The notes: generated by a model from the letters alone, not told the origin. A stretch of DNA of 27,771 bases from JBCCEJ01 sp039030335 (GCA_039030335.1 JBCCEJ010000078.1:1-27771), one strand, 5' to 3'; numbered from the stretch's first letter, positions 7,777-15,753 are shown. A program made the numbers and translations.

Positions 7777-8440
7777 CGTGATAGCGGCGATCGGAAACGG
7801 CGTCGAACGCCGGGCGAGCGAGAATCTCTGCGTAGTAGCGCCCGATGTTGGGCCATTCAGGTGCGCCCGGCAGTGCGAACATGTGCCAGCGGTGCACGCG
7901 AAGGCCGATGCCGATGTCGCCCATCGTCCAGTGGTCGCCGCACATGAAGCGGGTTTCGCCGAGCTGGTGTTCCACCTTGTTGAACTCGGCGATCAGGGTT
8001 TTCGTCGCGCGTTCGACTTTGGCCGGGTCCCGGTCAGGCTCAGGCGTGCGCCTTATCTGCACATCGATTTCGTGCATGCTCGGGACCAGATTGTTGTTCT
8101 CGAAATCGAGCCAGCGGCTCGCTGATGCGAACATCTGCACGCTGTTGCCGTAGAAATGCTCCGGGCCGTATTGCATGCCGAGATAGCGGACGATCGAATT
8201 CGATTCCCACAGCACGAAGCCGTCGTCGTCGATGGTCGGCACGCGCCCATTCGGGTTCATGGCCAGATAGTCGGCCTGGTCGACTACACCGTACGGCGTA
8301 TGGCCTTTGGAAACAGCGCCGTCCGGCCCCATCGCACCACTCGCGAGCACCAGTTCGAAGTCGAGTTCCAACTCGCCGAGCGCCCACAATACTTTCAACG
8401 TGCGCCCGGACGTATAGCGTCCCCAGAGTTTGATCGCCAT
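7769..8440 (-). CDS. Glutathione S-transferase family protein
   Basis: A 223-aa cytosolic GST. The N-terminal thioredoxin-fold domain (about 1-85) starts with IKLWGRYTSGRTLKVLW. It contains the cis-proline motif NPNGRVPTI and the glutathione-binding ESNSIVRYL. The C-terminal helical domain (about 95-210) contains a conserved-type MGDIGIG segment, in which the N-capping Asp is expected in GSTs. No Cys is visible in the first active-site loop, where Ser or Thr is more likely used. ATG 8440 is chosen because GAGG is 6 nt upstream and the fold begins at once; the frame stays open further upstream to 8569 but without domain content. A candidate promoter lies at 8481-8509. Possible roles are detoxification or a lyase/dehalogenase-type reaction; the substrate is unknown. 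Confidence 0.92.
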   Translation of the reverse strand: MAIKLWGRYTSGRTLKVLWALGELELDFELVLASGAMGPDGAVSKGHTPYGVVDQADYLAMNPNGRVPTIDDDGFVLWESNSIVRYLGMQYGPEHFYGNSVQMFASASRWLDFENNNLVPSMHEIDVQIRRTPEPDRDPAKVERATKTLIAEFNKVEHQLGETRFMCGDHWTMGDIGIGLRVHRWHMFALPGAPEWPNIGRYYAEILARPAFDAVSDRRYHAG

Positions 8441-8480
8441 GGCCGCCTCTATCCATCCGGCATCGTCGTGCGTGGGCCAC

Positions 8481-8509
8481 ATTGTCCCATCTGGGGTGGG
8501 CGTTGTAAG
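8481..8509 (-). promoter_or_regulatory. Candidate sigma-70 promoter for the glutathione S-transferase gene
   Basis: On the minus strand CTTACA (8509-8504, four of six to the -35 consensus) is followed after exactly 17 nt by GACAAT (8486-8481, four of six to the -10 consensus). Transcription would start near 8474, giving a leader of about 34 nt that contains the GAGG ribosome site. The -10 region is part of a 9-nt CACATTGTC repeat also found at 8534-8542. Confidence 0.45.
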
Positions 8510-8609
8510 CGCTAATTCAGGCACGCTCCTTCGCACATTGTCGCCGCGATGGTGTGCTGCTAAGAGCACCTCCGGTCGCCAAATGCTCCGGACCGGCTAA
8601 AATTCCGCT

Positions 8610-9734
8610 ATGCCCTCGCGCGCATTTTTCCATTGCTTTCCGAGCCGCGGCGATGCCCTCGTCCGGCGGCGGCGGTCAGGTACGGCCAGGTTGCTGTCGT
8701 CGCTTTGGTCACGTTGCAAAAACGCCTCGATCGCGGCACTGCTGCTCGGTGTATTCGCGACGCCCGCGCTCGCGACTTTCGAGCGCGGGCTGGTGGCTTA
8801 TGAGCGCGGTGATTTCGACGCTGCGCTCAAGATCTGGCGCCGGGCGGCAAAATCCGGGCATCCGGGCGCACAACACAACCTCGCCGTGATGTACGACCAC
8901 GGCCGCGGCGTACCGGTGGATGACGCCAAAGCCGTGCACTGGTACACCCGTGCCGCCAACAGCGGTCATGCGCCGTCGCAGTACACGCTTGGCCTGCTGC
9001 ACAGCCGCGGGCAAGGGGTCGAGAAATCGATGCGCGAAGCGGTCAAGTGGTACACCAAAGCGGCCGATCAAGGTCATGTTGAATCGCAGTTTGTTCTCGG
9101 CGTGCTGTACGACTTCGGGAAAGGCGTGCGCAAGAGCGAGCGAAAAGCGGTCAGCTGGTACAAGCGCGCTGCTACGCAGGGAGACGCCCGCGCCCAGTAC
9201 AACCTGGCGCTGATGTACGACTTCGGTCAGGGCGGCATCAAAGACATCACGAAAGCCATCAAGTGGTACCGCCGCGCGGCTGAGCAGGGCAACGCGAAAG
9301 CGCAGTACATGCTGGGTATCGCTTACCTCAAAGGCGAGGGCGTTGCGCAGAGCAATCCGCAAGCGTATGCCTGGATTACACTCGCCGCGGCGTCCGGCCA
9401 CGTGCGCGCCCGCCAGTATCGTGTGCGCCCGTGGAAACGCATGAACGCCGCCGAGCGCAAACAGGGCAAGAAACTTGCGCGCGAACTCCGGGCGGAAGTG
9501 CGGCTCCGTCGCAGCCTGTCGCTGGAGCGCACCGACCGTGCGGCGTTGCCGACGTTCGAGCTGGTGAGGGATACGCAGCGGGTGCTCGCGCAAAAAGGTC
9601 TGCTGAAAGGGGCGGTTGACGGCATTCTGGGCCCGAAGACGCGGGCAGGAATCCGCGCGCTTCAAGAAAAAATGCGCTTACCTCAAACCGGTGAGCCGAC
9701 GATGGAATTGTTGCTGCTCGCCGATCCGGATTGA
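8610..9734 (+). CDS. Exported Sel1-repeat protein with C-terminal peptidoglycan-binding domain
   Basis: A 374-aa protein. A basic region and hydrophobic stretch SIAALLLGVFATPALA (about 41-56) form a signal peptide with an ALA cleavage site. About five Sel1-type repeats follow (about 60-255), each with A-x-x-x-L-G/A-x-x-Y-x-x-G-x-G-V and A-x-x-W-Y-x-x-A-A. The last 70 residues hold a peptidoglycan-binding (PG_binding_1) motif with VDGILGPKTRAGIRALQ. It probably acts in the periplasm as a scaffold at the cell wall. The start is uncertain: ATG 8610 lacks a ribosome site and gives an unusually long leader, though TAAAAT at 8598-8603 would fit a leaderless mRNA. TTG 8691 would give a normal 30-residue signal peptide. 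It is divergent from the GST gene. Confidence 0.88.
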   Translation: MPSRAFFHCFPSRGDALVRRRRSGTARLLSSLWSRCKNASIAALLLGVFATPALATFERGLVAYERGDFDAALKIWRRAAKSGHPGAQHNLAVMYDHGRGVPVDDAKAVHWYTRAANSGHAPSQYTLGLLHSRGQGVEKSMREAVKWYTKAADQGHVESQFVLGVLYDFGKGVRKSERKAVSWYKRAATQGDARAQYNLALMYDFGQGGIKDITKAIKWYRRAAEQGNAKAQYMLGIAYLKGEGVAQSNPQAYAWITLAAASGHVRARQYRVRPWKRMNAAERKQGKKLARELRAEVRLRRSLSLERTDRAALPTFELVRDTQRVLAQKGLLKGAVDGILGPKTRAGIRALQEKMRLPQTGEPTMELLLLADPD

Positions 9735-9762
9735 CCGTCGGGCCGGTCGCCTCGACGGGTCA
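9732..9762. terminator. Imperfect hairpin between convergent genes, possible bidirectional terminator
   Basis: TGACCGTCG (9732-9740) pairs with CGACGGGTCA (9753-9762) with a single bulged G and a 12-nt loop. It begins in the stop codon of the Sel1-repeat gene and lies before the 3' end of the convergent amidohydrolase gene. No T-run is present on either strand. Confidence 0.3.
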
Positions 9763-9773
9763 GTGCGCCCGCG

Positions 9774-11471
9774 TCAACCGCGTACCAGGCGACCCGGCCG
9801 CGCGCCCGTCAACTCACCGTTCTCCGAGACCACTTCTCCTGCGACGAGCGTGGCGTCGTAGCCGTCAGCTTCCTGGATGAGTCGCCGTCCGCCGGCGGGC
9901 AGATCGTTGACGATGTAAGGCAGCCTGACATTCATGCGGTCGAAATCGACGACATTGATGTCGGCGCGCGCGCCAACCTGCAAACGCCCGCGGTCGAACA
10001 TGCCGAAGTACTCGGCGTTGTCCCAGGTCTGCCGTTTGACCAGCCATTCGAGGTCGAGGCGATCGCCACGATCGCGGTCGCGGCCCCAGTGCGTCAGCAA
10101 GGTTGTCGGCATGCTGGCATCGCAGATGACGCCACAGTGGGCGCCGCCATCACCCAGCCCGATCAAGGAGTTCGGGTGGCAGATCATCTCGCGAATGGAT
10201 TCGCAATCGCCGTCGCCGTAATTCACCAGCGGAAAGAAGAAGATCGTATCGCCATCGCCGGCGGTCAGCATGTCGTAGGCGAGTTCCTTGGGTTCCACGC
10301 CCTGCGCCTGCGCAAGGCCTGCGATGCTGGCCGCGAAGTCGGGCTCGTAGTTCATCGGGTGGTGCATCGGGAACAGCTTGTGGAAGTCGTTGACGATGGT
10401 TTTCATCAAACCGGACTTCGGGTTCTTCTGTTCGCTCAGAACCGCTGCGCGCACGTCCGGATCCCGCAATCGCGCCGCCCGTTCGGCTGGCGGCAGGCCG
10501 CGTAGGTCGCGATAAGCCGAATGCGATACGAACGGATGCAGCGAGCACTGCAGACCCATCAGTACGCCGATCGGGCGGCACGCTACCTGAGCGCGAATGT
10601 CCAGGCCATCCGCATTGGCTTCGACCGTGCGGTCGAGCATGCGCCGCCACTTGTCGCCCTCATGGTCCCAACGCGTCAACAGGAACCACAGCGGACGCCC
10701 TGATTCGGTCACGATCCGACGCATCCATTCCATGTCGAGATCTTCGTTGTCGAAGTCACTGATCATGCCGAATGCGCCGCGCCCGGTTTTGCCCATCGCC
10801 CGGGCGATGCCGACCAGTTCTTCCGGCGCTGCGAAGGTGCCCGGCACCTGATCGCCCTGCGATGTGCGGTGCACGTAGGTGCGCGACGTCGTGAAGCCGA
10901 GGGCGCCGGCACGGATCGCTTCTTCGGTCAGGTCGGCCATGCGGCTGATGTCTTCGGCGGTAGCGTCTTCGTGGCGCGCAGCCCGTTCGCCCATCACGTA
11001 GATTCTGAGCGCGTGGTGCGGCATCTGCGCGGCGATGTCCATTGTGCGCGGCATCGCTTCGAGCGCATCGAGGTATTCCGGAAAGCTCTCCCAGTTGTAG
11101 GTCAGACCTTCGGCCAGCGCGGTGCCGGGAATGTCCTCTACGCCTTCCATCAGACTGATGAGATAGTCGTGCTGATGGGCGTGCGCCGGAGCGAAGCCCA
11201 CACCGCAATTACCCATGACGATCGTCGTGACACCGTGCCAGGCCGACGGCGTCATATCCGGGTCCCAGGTGGCCTGACCGTCGTAGTGCGTATGTGCGTC
11301 CACCCAGCCAGGCAGCACCAGCCGGTCGCGTGCGTCCACTTCGCGCCTGCCTCGGGCCGCGACGTTGCCGATCGCGCTGATCCGCCCGTCGTCTATCGCC
11401 AGATCGCCGCTGCGTCGCGGTGCGCCGGTGCCGTCGATGATCGTGCCGTTACGAATAACCAGGTCGTGCAT
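9774..11471 (-). CDS. N-acyl-D-amino-acid deacylase-like amidohydrolase
   Basis: A 565-aa amidohydrolase-superfamily enzyme. The N-terminal beta-sandwich is followed by the metal motif DAHTHYDGQ (His60, His62), then GNCGVGFAP with Cys89 matching the metal-bridging Cys of D-aminoacylases, and GLGDGGAHCG (about 442-451) with the catalytic Asp. The C-terminus returns to the small beta domain (GARADINVVDFD). The second half of the active site is odd: the usual THxR and SHxK-type His motifs are replaced by FGMISDFDNED and LTRWDHEGDKW. It may therefore have different metal use or a non-amino-acid substrate such as another amide or cyclic imide. Start ATG 11471 has an AGGGGG ribosome site. It is separated from the upstream thiolase by about 150 nt. 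Confidence 0.87.
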   Translation of the reverse strand: MHDLVIRNGTIIDGTGAPRRSGDLAIDDGRISAIGNVAARGRREVDARDRLVLPGWVDAHTHYDGQATWDPDMTPSAWHGVTTIVMGNCGVGFAPAHAHQHDYLISLMEGVEDIPGTALAEGLTYNWESFPEYLDALEAMPRTMDIAAQMPHHALRIYVMGERAARHEDATAEDISRMADLTEEAIRAGALGFTTSRTYVHRTSQGDQVPGTFAAPEELVGIARAMGKTGRGAFGMISDFDNEDLDMEWMRRIVTESGRPLWFLLTRWDHEGDKWRRMLDRTVEANADGLDIRAQVACRPIGVLMGLQCSLHPFVSHSAYRDLRGLPPAERAARLRDPDVRAAVLSEQKNPKSGLMKTIVNDFHKLFPMHHPMNYEPDFAASIAGLAQAQGVEPKELAYDMLTAGDGDTIFFFPLVNYGDGDCESIREMICHPNSLIGLGDGGAHCGVICDASMPTTLLTHWGRDRDRGDRLDLEWLVKRQTWDNAEYFGMFDRGRLQVGARADINVVDFDRMNVRLPYIVNDLPAGGRRLIQEADGYDATLVAGEVVSENGELTGARPGRLVRG

Positions 11472-11619
11472 GGAGCTGCCCCCTCACTTTGCGGCGCCAG
11501 ACCACGATAACGGTCTTCGCCGAGTCAACTGAGAGAGCATGGCAGCCTGTCTGGTTTGATGCCAAGACCAACGATCGTGCAGAGCCGTAGCGCGCGCGTT
11601 TCGGATGCCGGCCAGTGGG

Positions 11620-12858
11620 TCAGTTTGCGGTCAGTATCGTTACGCAGCACGCGGCCGAGTCGCGGCCCAGGCTGCCGCCGGCATTGTGGGCCAGACCGAT
11701 GCGAGCACCTTCGACCTGTCGCGCGCCGGCGGTGCCGCGGAGTTGTTCGGTCAGCTCCACTACCTGTGCGATTCCGGTTGCGCCGATCGGATGACCCTTG
11801 CGGAGCAGGCCACCGCTCGTGTTGACGGGAAGCCGCCCGCCTAGCCGGGTGGCGCCGGAGGCGACCAGCGGGCCGCTTTCGCCGGCGCCGCAGAGCCCCA
11901 GATTCTCGTAAGCGACAAGCTCGGCGAGGGCCGACGCGTCGTGCAGCTCGACGAGGCTCAGATCGTTTGGGCCGAGCCCGGCCAGTTCGTAAGCGCTGGT
12001 CGCACACCATTCGGTGAGCCCCGGTTCGTCGTCACCTTTCGGCCATGTCGCGCTGAGCGCGCTGCAAACGACGCGCGGCGCTTTGCCGGCAAGACCGAGC
12101 GCGCGGGCTTTACGCTCGCTCATCAGGATGGCTGCGGCGGCACCGTCGCCTACCGGCGAGCACATCGGGCGGGTCAGCGGCTCCGCGATCATCGGCGCCG
12201 CCATGACATCGTCTACGCTCATGTGCGTTTGGAACTGCGCGTTCGGGTTCAGGCTGCCGTGCAGAGAGTTTTTTGCCGATACCGCCGCGAACTGTTCGGC
12301 CGTCGTGCCGTGCGCCCGCATGTGCTCGCGCGCGGCCCGTGCGTAGAAATCCATGAACACCGAGCGCTTTTCGCCGGCGCCCGCGGCCGCCGCTTCGGCA
12401 CCGCTCGATGCCGCGCTCGCTTCGAGCTCGGCCTTCAGCGCGGCCGCGGCCTCAACGTCGACCGCGCCGCCAAGTGCCTTGTAGGTCAGCCGCTTGTCGG
12501 CGTGATACATCTTTTCGGTGCCGCACGCGAGCACCACGTCGTAGATGCCGGCGCTCACCATTGCGGCTGCCTGCGAAAAGGCGCTCGACGCGCTGGCACA
12601 GGCGTTTTCGACGTTGATGACCGGAATTTTGCCGATGCCCATCGCGTGCAGGACGACCTGACCGCGGATCATCTCCTGGCCGCTGATCGCGCCCGCAGAC
12701 GCATTCGACATGTAGGCGGCTTCGAGCTCAGAGGCTTCCAAGCCCGCGTCGCGCAGCGCCTTGGTGATCGCCTCGGCGCCGAGCGATTTGAGATTGCGGT
12801 CCAGGTGTTTGGCGAAGCGCGTCATGCCGACACCGGCGACCACTGCGTTCAATTTCAT
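11620..12858 (-). CDS. Thiolase family protein (SCP-2/lipid-transfer type)
   Basis: A 412-aa thiolase-fold enzyme that would cleave or form a beta-ketoacyl-CoA. The nucleophile is Cys87 in NVENACASAS. The C-terminal half has ELHDASALAEL (the variant of the HDCF/HDAF segment of SCP-2 thiolases), GLLRKGHPIGATG with the catalytic His, and NAGG near the end. Between the two halves is an Ala/Glu-rich insert (about 135-165). The second Cys of biosynthetic thiolases (CxG) is not present, as usual in the SCP-2 type. Its ATG overlaps the stop of the MFS gene by 4 nt (12855-12858), so the two are translationally coupled; transporter plus thiolase suggests uptake and breakdown of one carboxylic acid. 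The final catalytic role is uncertain because such proteins may also be non-catalytic partners. Confidence 0.88.
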   Translation of the reverse strand: MKLNAVVAGVGMTRFAKHLDRNLKSLGAEAITKALRDAGLEASELEAAYMSNASAGAISGQEMIRGQVVLHAMGIGKIPVINVENACASASSAFSQAAAMVSAGIYDVVLACGTEKMYHADKRLTYKALGGAVDVEAAAALKAELEASAASSGAEAAAAGAGEKRSVFMDFYARAAREHMRAHGTTAEQFAAVSAKNSLHGSLNPNAQFQTHMSVDDVMAAPMIAEPLTRPMCSPVGDGAAAAILMSERKARALGLAGKAPRVVCSALSATWPKGDDEPGLTEWCATSAYELAGLGPNDLSLVELHDASALAELVAYENLGLCGAGESGPLVASGATRLGGRLPVNTSGGLLRKGHPIGATGIAQVVELTEQLRGTAGARQVEGARIGLAHNAGGSLGRDSAACCVTILTAN

Positions 12859-14225
12859 GCTTCCGACTCCTCGCGTACGCCTATCAACAGCACCAGACCG
12901 AGCACGAGGAACACCAGAATGACCCCGTAAGCCCAGCGGTCGCCAACCACGCCCAGCAGCGCCCCGACGGATAGCGGTGCGACGAAGCTGGTCGCCTTGC
13001 CGGACAGCGCAAACAGACCAAAGTATTTGCCAATTTCATCAGGCGGCGCGATGCGCGCTATCAGCGAGCGGCTCGAGGCCTGGGCAGGTCCGGCAAACAC
13101 TCCGAGCGCTACCGCCATGGTCACCATGAACAGTTCGGCAGGCGCCGCGAACAAGCCGTCGTCCGGCACCGGAAAGCCGGCTTCGACGACGAACATGACA
13201 TGGCCATCGCCGATCGACAGGATGCCGAGCATCGTCAGGCACAAGCCCCCGACGGACAGGTACAGCGTGTTCTTGGAGCCGATGTGATCGTCCAGCCAGC
13301 CGCCCAGAAAACAGCCGGGCGCGCCGAACAGCAAGATGATGATGCCGAAGATGCCAAGCTCGGTCGTGGTCCAGCCGAACCGGAGCGCGGCGTAGACGCC
13401 GCCGAACGCAAACAGTGCGTTCAAGCCATCGTAGTAGCACATGCGCGCGATCAGGTAACGGAGCAGATTCGGCCGGTGGTGCAGCGTCTTGATCGTCTGC
13501 CAAGTTTCGCTGAGCGTGCGCCGGGTGGCTTCAGCGCGGTCGACGCCGGTCGCCGGCGCGTCCGGCGTAAACAGCATGAACGGGATCATGAAGACGACGA
13601 ACCACACGGCTACGAACGGACCGGAGAGCCGGTCACCGACGTGAGACGCGGCGTCCAGCTCTGGCCCTGCCACGCCCGGCAGCTGACCCGTCAGCCATAA
13701 CACGATCGGCAGCGCCAGCAGCGCACCGATGTAACCCATGGCCCAGCCAAAGCCCGAAAGCCGCCCGATCTGCGTGCGCCCGGCCAGATCCGGGAGCATG
13801 GCGTTGTTGAAGACGATGGCGTACTCGGCGCCGATGAAGCTCAGGATGAACGCGCCGAGAATCAGCCAGATGGTCAGTCCGTCAGCACCGGGCTCAGCGA
13901 ACCAGAGCGTTGCTGTCGTGATGACGCAGAGCATGCTGAATGCCACCACCCACGGCTTGCGCGGCCCGGCCGTGTCCGCGTAAGCGCCGAGGAACGGCGC
14001 GGTGACGGCCATCGCGAGGCCGGCCACGCCCTGGGCATTGGCCCAGAGTTGCTGGCCGGACTGCGCATCGGCCGCCACGTAGTTGACGAAGTAGGGGCCG
14101 AAGATAAATGTCAGGATGATCGTGAAATAGGGTTGGGCAGCCCAGTCGTACATCGCCCAACCGAACCTCGCTTTGAAGTCGGAAGGTGAGGTCCGCTCGC
14201 CGTCTACCGCGCTTACCTGATTCAT
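12855..14225 (-). CDS. MFS transporter of the UMF1/Atg22-like group
   Basis: A 456-aa inner-membrane protein with about 12 membrane segments. The start, FGWAMYDWAAQPYFTIILT followed by FGPYFVNY, is characteristic of the UMF1 (Atg22-like) branch of the major facilitator superfamily. The cytoplasmic loop after helix 2-3 is ADTAGPRKPWV, a degenerate MFS A-motif, and its counterpart in the second half is WLDDHIGSKNTL. Members in yeast export amino acids from the vacuole; bacterial substrates are mostly unknown. ATG 14225 is used because AGGCGATC precedes it; GTG 14267 lies inside a palindrome and lacks a ribosome site. The gene is first in an operon with the thiolase (4-nt overlap). Confidence 0.9.
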   Translation of the reverse strand: MNQVSAVDGERTSPSDFKARFGWAMYDWAAQPYFTIILTFIFGPYFVNYVAADAQSGQQLWANAQGVAGLAMAVTAPFLGAYADTAGPRKPWVVAFSMLCVITTATLWFAEPGADGLTIWLILGAFILSFIGAEYAIVFNNAMLPDLAGRTQIGRLSGFGWAMGYIGALLALPIVLWLTGQLPGVAGPELDAASHVGDRLSGPFVAVWFVVFMIPFMLFTPDAPATGVDRAEATRRTLSETWQTIKTLHHRPNLLRYLIARMCYYDGLNALFAFGGVYAALRFGWTTTELGIFGIIILLFGAPGCFLGGWLDDHIGSKNTLYLSVGGLCLTMLGILSIGDGHVMFVVEAGFPVPDDGLFAAPAELFMVTMAVALGVFAGPAQASSRSLIARIAPPDEIGKYFGLFALSGKATSFVAPLSVGALLGVVGDRWAYGVILVFLVLGLVLLIGVREESEA

Positions 14226-14253
14226 GATCGCCTGCTGGCGGCGCGTGGCCTGC

Positions 14254-14268
14254 CGTGATTGAATCACG
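14254..14268. promoter_or_regulatory. Perfect 15-nt palindrome between divergent genes, candidate operator
   Basis: CGTGATT-G-AATCACG is a perfect inverted repeat with one central base. It sits 29 nt upstream of the MFS start and 120 nt upstream of the PEP-mutase-like gene. On the minus strand TG-A-TTCAAT within it resembles an extended -10, so a bound repressor would block the MFS-thiolase promoter. The cognate regulator is not in the window. Confidence 0.45.
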
Positions 14269-14342
14269 CCGAGAGCTTACTGCACTCAGCTTCGCGTTGC
14301 CGCCGTGACTTCGGGAGCTTTCGGGCAACAGGGCGGTGGCTC

Positions 14343-14370
14343 TTGCCGGGTACAGATTCACTGCCGGCAA
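14343..14370 (+). promoter_or_regulatory. Inverted repeat in the leader of the PEP-mutase-like gene
   Basis: TTGCCGG (14343-14349) and CCGGCAA (14364-14370) are perfectly complementary with a 14-nt spacer. It ends 6 nt before the AGGAG ribosome site (14377-14381). It could be an RNA hairpin that modulates translation or a protein-binding site. Confidence 0.3.
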
Positions 14371-14388
14371 CCCGTCAGGAGATGAGAT

Positions 14389-15222
14389 ATGTCGGCGCAA
14401 GCAGGCACCATGGCGTCACAGGTGGAGCGCGCCAGGGAATTCGAGGCTTTGCACGAGGCGCCCGGTGCGTTCGTGATACCCAATCCCTACGACCCCGGCT
14501 CTGCCGTCATGCTGGCGCAACTCGGCTTCAAGGCGTTGGCAACAACCAGCTCTGGTTATGCCCAGACGCTCGGCAGGCTCGACGGCGAAATCAGCCTGGA
14601 CGAGAAGCTGGAACACTGCCGCGCGCTCTGCGCCTCGGTCTCCATCCCAGTCAGCGCGGATCTGGAACACTGCTACGACGATACGCCGGCCGGCGCCGCT
14701 GCCAACCTGCTCCGCTTTGCCGGTACCGGACTTGCGGGAGGCTCGATCGAGGATTACAGCCGCGACGGCCAGATCTACCCGTTCGAGCTGGCGGTTGAGC
14801 GGGTGCAGGCCGCCGTCGAGGCAGTACGTACGCTTGATTTTCCGTTTGTACTGACGGCCCGCGCCGAGGGTTTGCTGCGGCGCGCCAATACCATGGAAGA
14901 GGTGATCGAGCGACTGCAGGCGTTCGAGGCGGCCGGCGCGGACGTGCTCTACGCCCCGGGTCTCACGACGTTAGAAGACGTACGCACGGTGACGTCGGCT
15001 GTCGGCAAGCCGGTCAACGTGCTGGCGGGCGGACTCCCGGACGCCACTGTAACGGAGCTTGCTGAGGCCGGCGCCAAACGCATTAGCGTCGGAGGGGCAC
15101 TGGGGCGTCTGGTCGCGGCCGCGCTAGCCGAAGCGGCGCGTGAAATGCGAGACGAGGGCGGCTTCAGCTGGCTTGGGCGCTGCGCGTCGGGCCGGGAACT
15201 GCTGGGATATCTGGGGCGTTAG
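14389..15222 (+). CDS. Isocitrate lyase/PEP mutase superfamily enzyme
   Basis: A 277-aa alpha/beta-barrel enzyme. Recognisable elements are IPNPYDPGSAVML (about 30-42), ATTSSGYAQTLGRLDGE (about 51-67), and SADLEHCYDD (about 89-98) with the acidic residues that bind Mg2+. It continues with GGSIEDYSRDG, TARAEGLLR, GADVLYAPGL and the C-terminal VNVLAGG. Enzymes of this group break or rearrange C-C or C-P bonds in 2-oxo acids and related compounds (oxaloacetate decarboxylase, 2-methylisocitrate lyase, phosphonopyruvate hydrolase). The exact reaction is open: the K-K-C-G-H loop of true isocitrate lyases is absent. ATG 14389 has AGGAG 7 nt upstream. It is divergent from the MFS-thiolase operon, and a palindrome lies between them. 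Confidence 0.88.
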   Translation: MSAQAGTMASQVERAREFEALHEAPGAFVIPNPYDPGSAVMLAQLGFKALATTSSGYAQTLGRLDGEISLDEKLEHCRALCASVSIPVSADLEHCYDDTPAGAAANLLRFAGTGLAGGSIEDYSRDGQIYPFELAVERVQAAVEAVRTLDFPFVLTARAEGLLRRANTMEEVIERLQAFEAAGADVLYAPGLTTLEDVRTVTSAVGKPVNVLAGGLPDATVTELAEAGAKRISVGGALGRLVAAALAEAAREMRDEGGFSWLGRCASGRELLGYLGR

Positions 15223-15240
15223 CGCCACTTTAGTATCTGC

Positions 15241-15258
15241 GGGCGCGAAGGGGCGCCC
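15241..15258 (+). terminator. GC hairpin after the PEP-mutase-like gene
   Basis: GGGCGC (15241-15246) pairs with GCGCCC (15253-15258) around a 6-nt loop, 18 nt after the stop codon and 32 nt before the lipoprotein start. No T-run follows, so it may be a weak terminator or an intercistronic attenuator. Confidence 0.35.
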
Positions 15259-15290
15259 ACACATCACGCAACCGTCTTGGGGAGGACACA

Positions 15291-15710
15291 ATGACATCAC
15301 GGCGCGCGTTTGCCGCGAGGTTTGCGGGAATAGTGTTGGTGGCGGGAGCATTCTCTGGCTGCACTGCCATCGAAGAGAAGAAACGCTCGAATCAGCTGAC
15401 CTCGCGCATCAAGTCCTATACCAAGGCCATCCGCTGGGGCGACTACGACCTTGCCACGCGCTACCTGCGGCACCGCGATGGAAAGCCGGCCACCACCGAC
15501 ACCAGCCGCATCGAAGGTGTCAAGGTGACGCATTACAACTATGAGATTGCGGCGCCGGGTCCGGAGGCCGTCGAGGCCACCATGACCGCGCGCTTCGATT
15601 ACTACCTGCCCGACTCGGCGACGATCAGGAAGCTCAAGCAGGTAGGCGTGTGGTGGTATGACACCACCGCGCAGAACTGGTATCTGGACGACGGGTTACC
15701 AGAGTTCTGA
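15291..15710 (+). CDS. Small predicted lipoprotein, function unknown
   Basis: A 139-aa protein not recognised by family. The N-terminus has basic residues (SRR), a hydrophobic core and a lipobox-like AFSGC with Cys24, so it should be exported and lipid-anchored. Lys35-38 region and after is soluble: a helix with RSNQLTSRIKSYTKAIRWGDY, then a beta-rich part with paired aromatic residues (YNYEI, ARFDYYLPD, VWWYD, WYLDDGLPEF). The overall length and the shape helix plus sheet resemble small NTF2-like lipoproteins, but that is only an impression. ATG 15291 has a strong GGGGAGGA 5 nt upstream. It lies 68 nt after the PEP-mutase-like gene and converges on an uncharacterised gene. Confidence 0.8.
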   Translation: MTSRRAFAARFAGIVLVAGAFSGCTAIEEKKRSNQLTSRIKSYTKAIRWGDYDLATRYLRHRDGKPATTDTSRIEGVKVTHYNYEIAAPGPEAVEATMTARFDYYLPDSATIRKLKQVGVWWYDTTAQNWYLDDGLPEF

Positions 15711-15736
15711 TCGGTCCGGCGCAAGGCCGGGCGATC
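15709..15736 (+). terminator. Candidate intrinsic terminator after the lipoprotein gene
   Basis: GATCG (15709-15713) pairs with CGATC (15732-15736), and inside it CCGGC (15716-15720) pairs with GCCGG (15726-15730) around the loop GCAAG. A short TCTT follows. It begins inside the TGA stop codon and lies between two convergent genes. Confidence 0.5.
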
Positions 15737-15753
15737 TCTTGCAGCGGTGTGCG

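Noticed and set aside
11941..12930. Plus-strand ORF of 329 codons antisense to the thiolase
   Set aside because: The thiolase on the other strand has clear motifs (NVENACASAS, GHPIGATG). The plus frame is Arg/His/Ala-rich and featureless.
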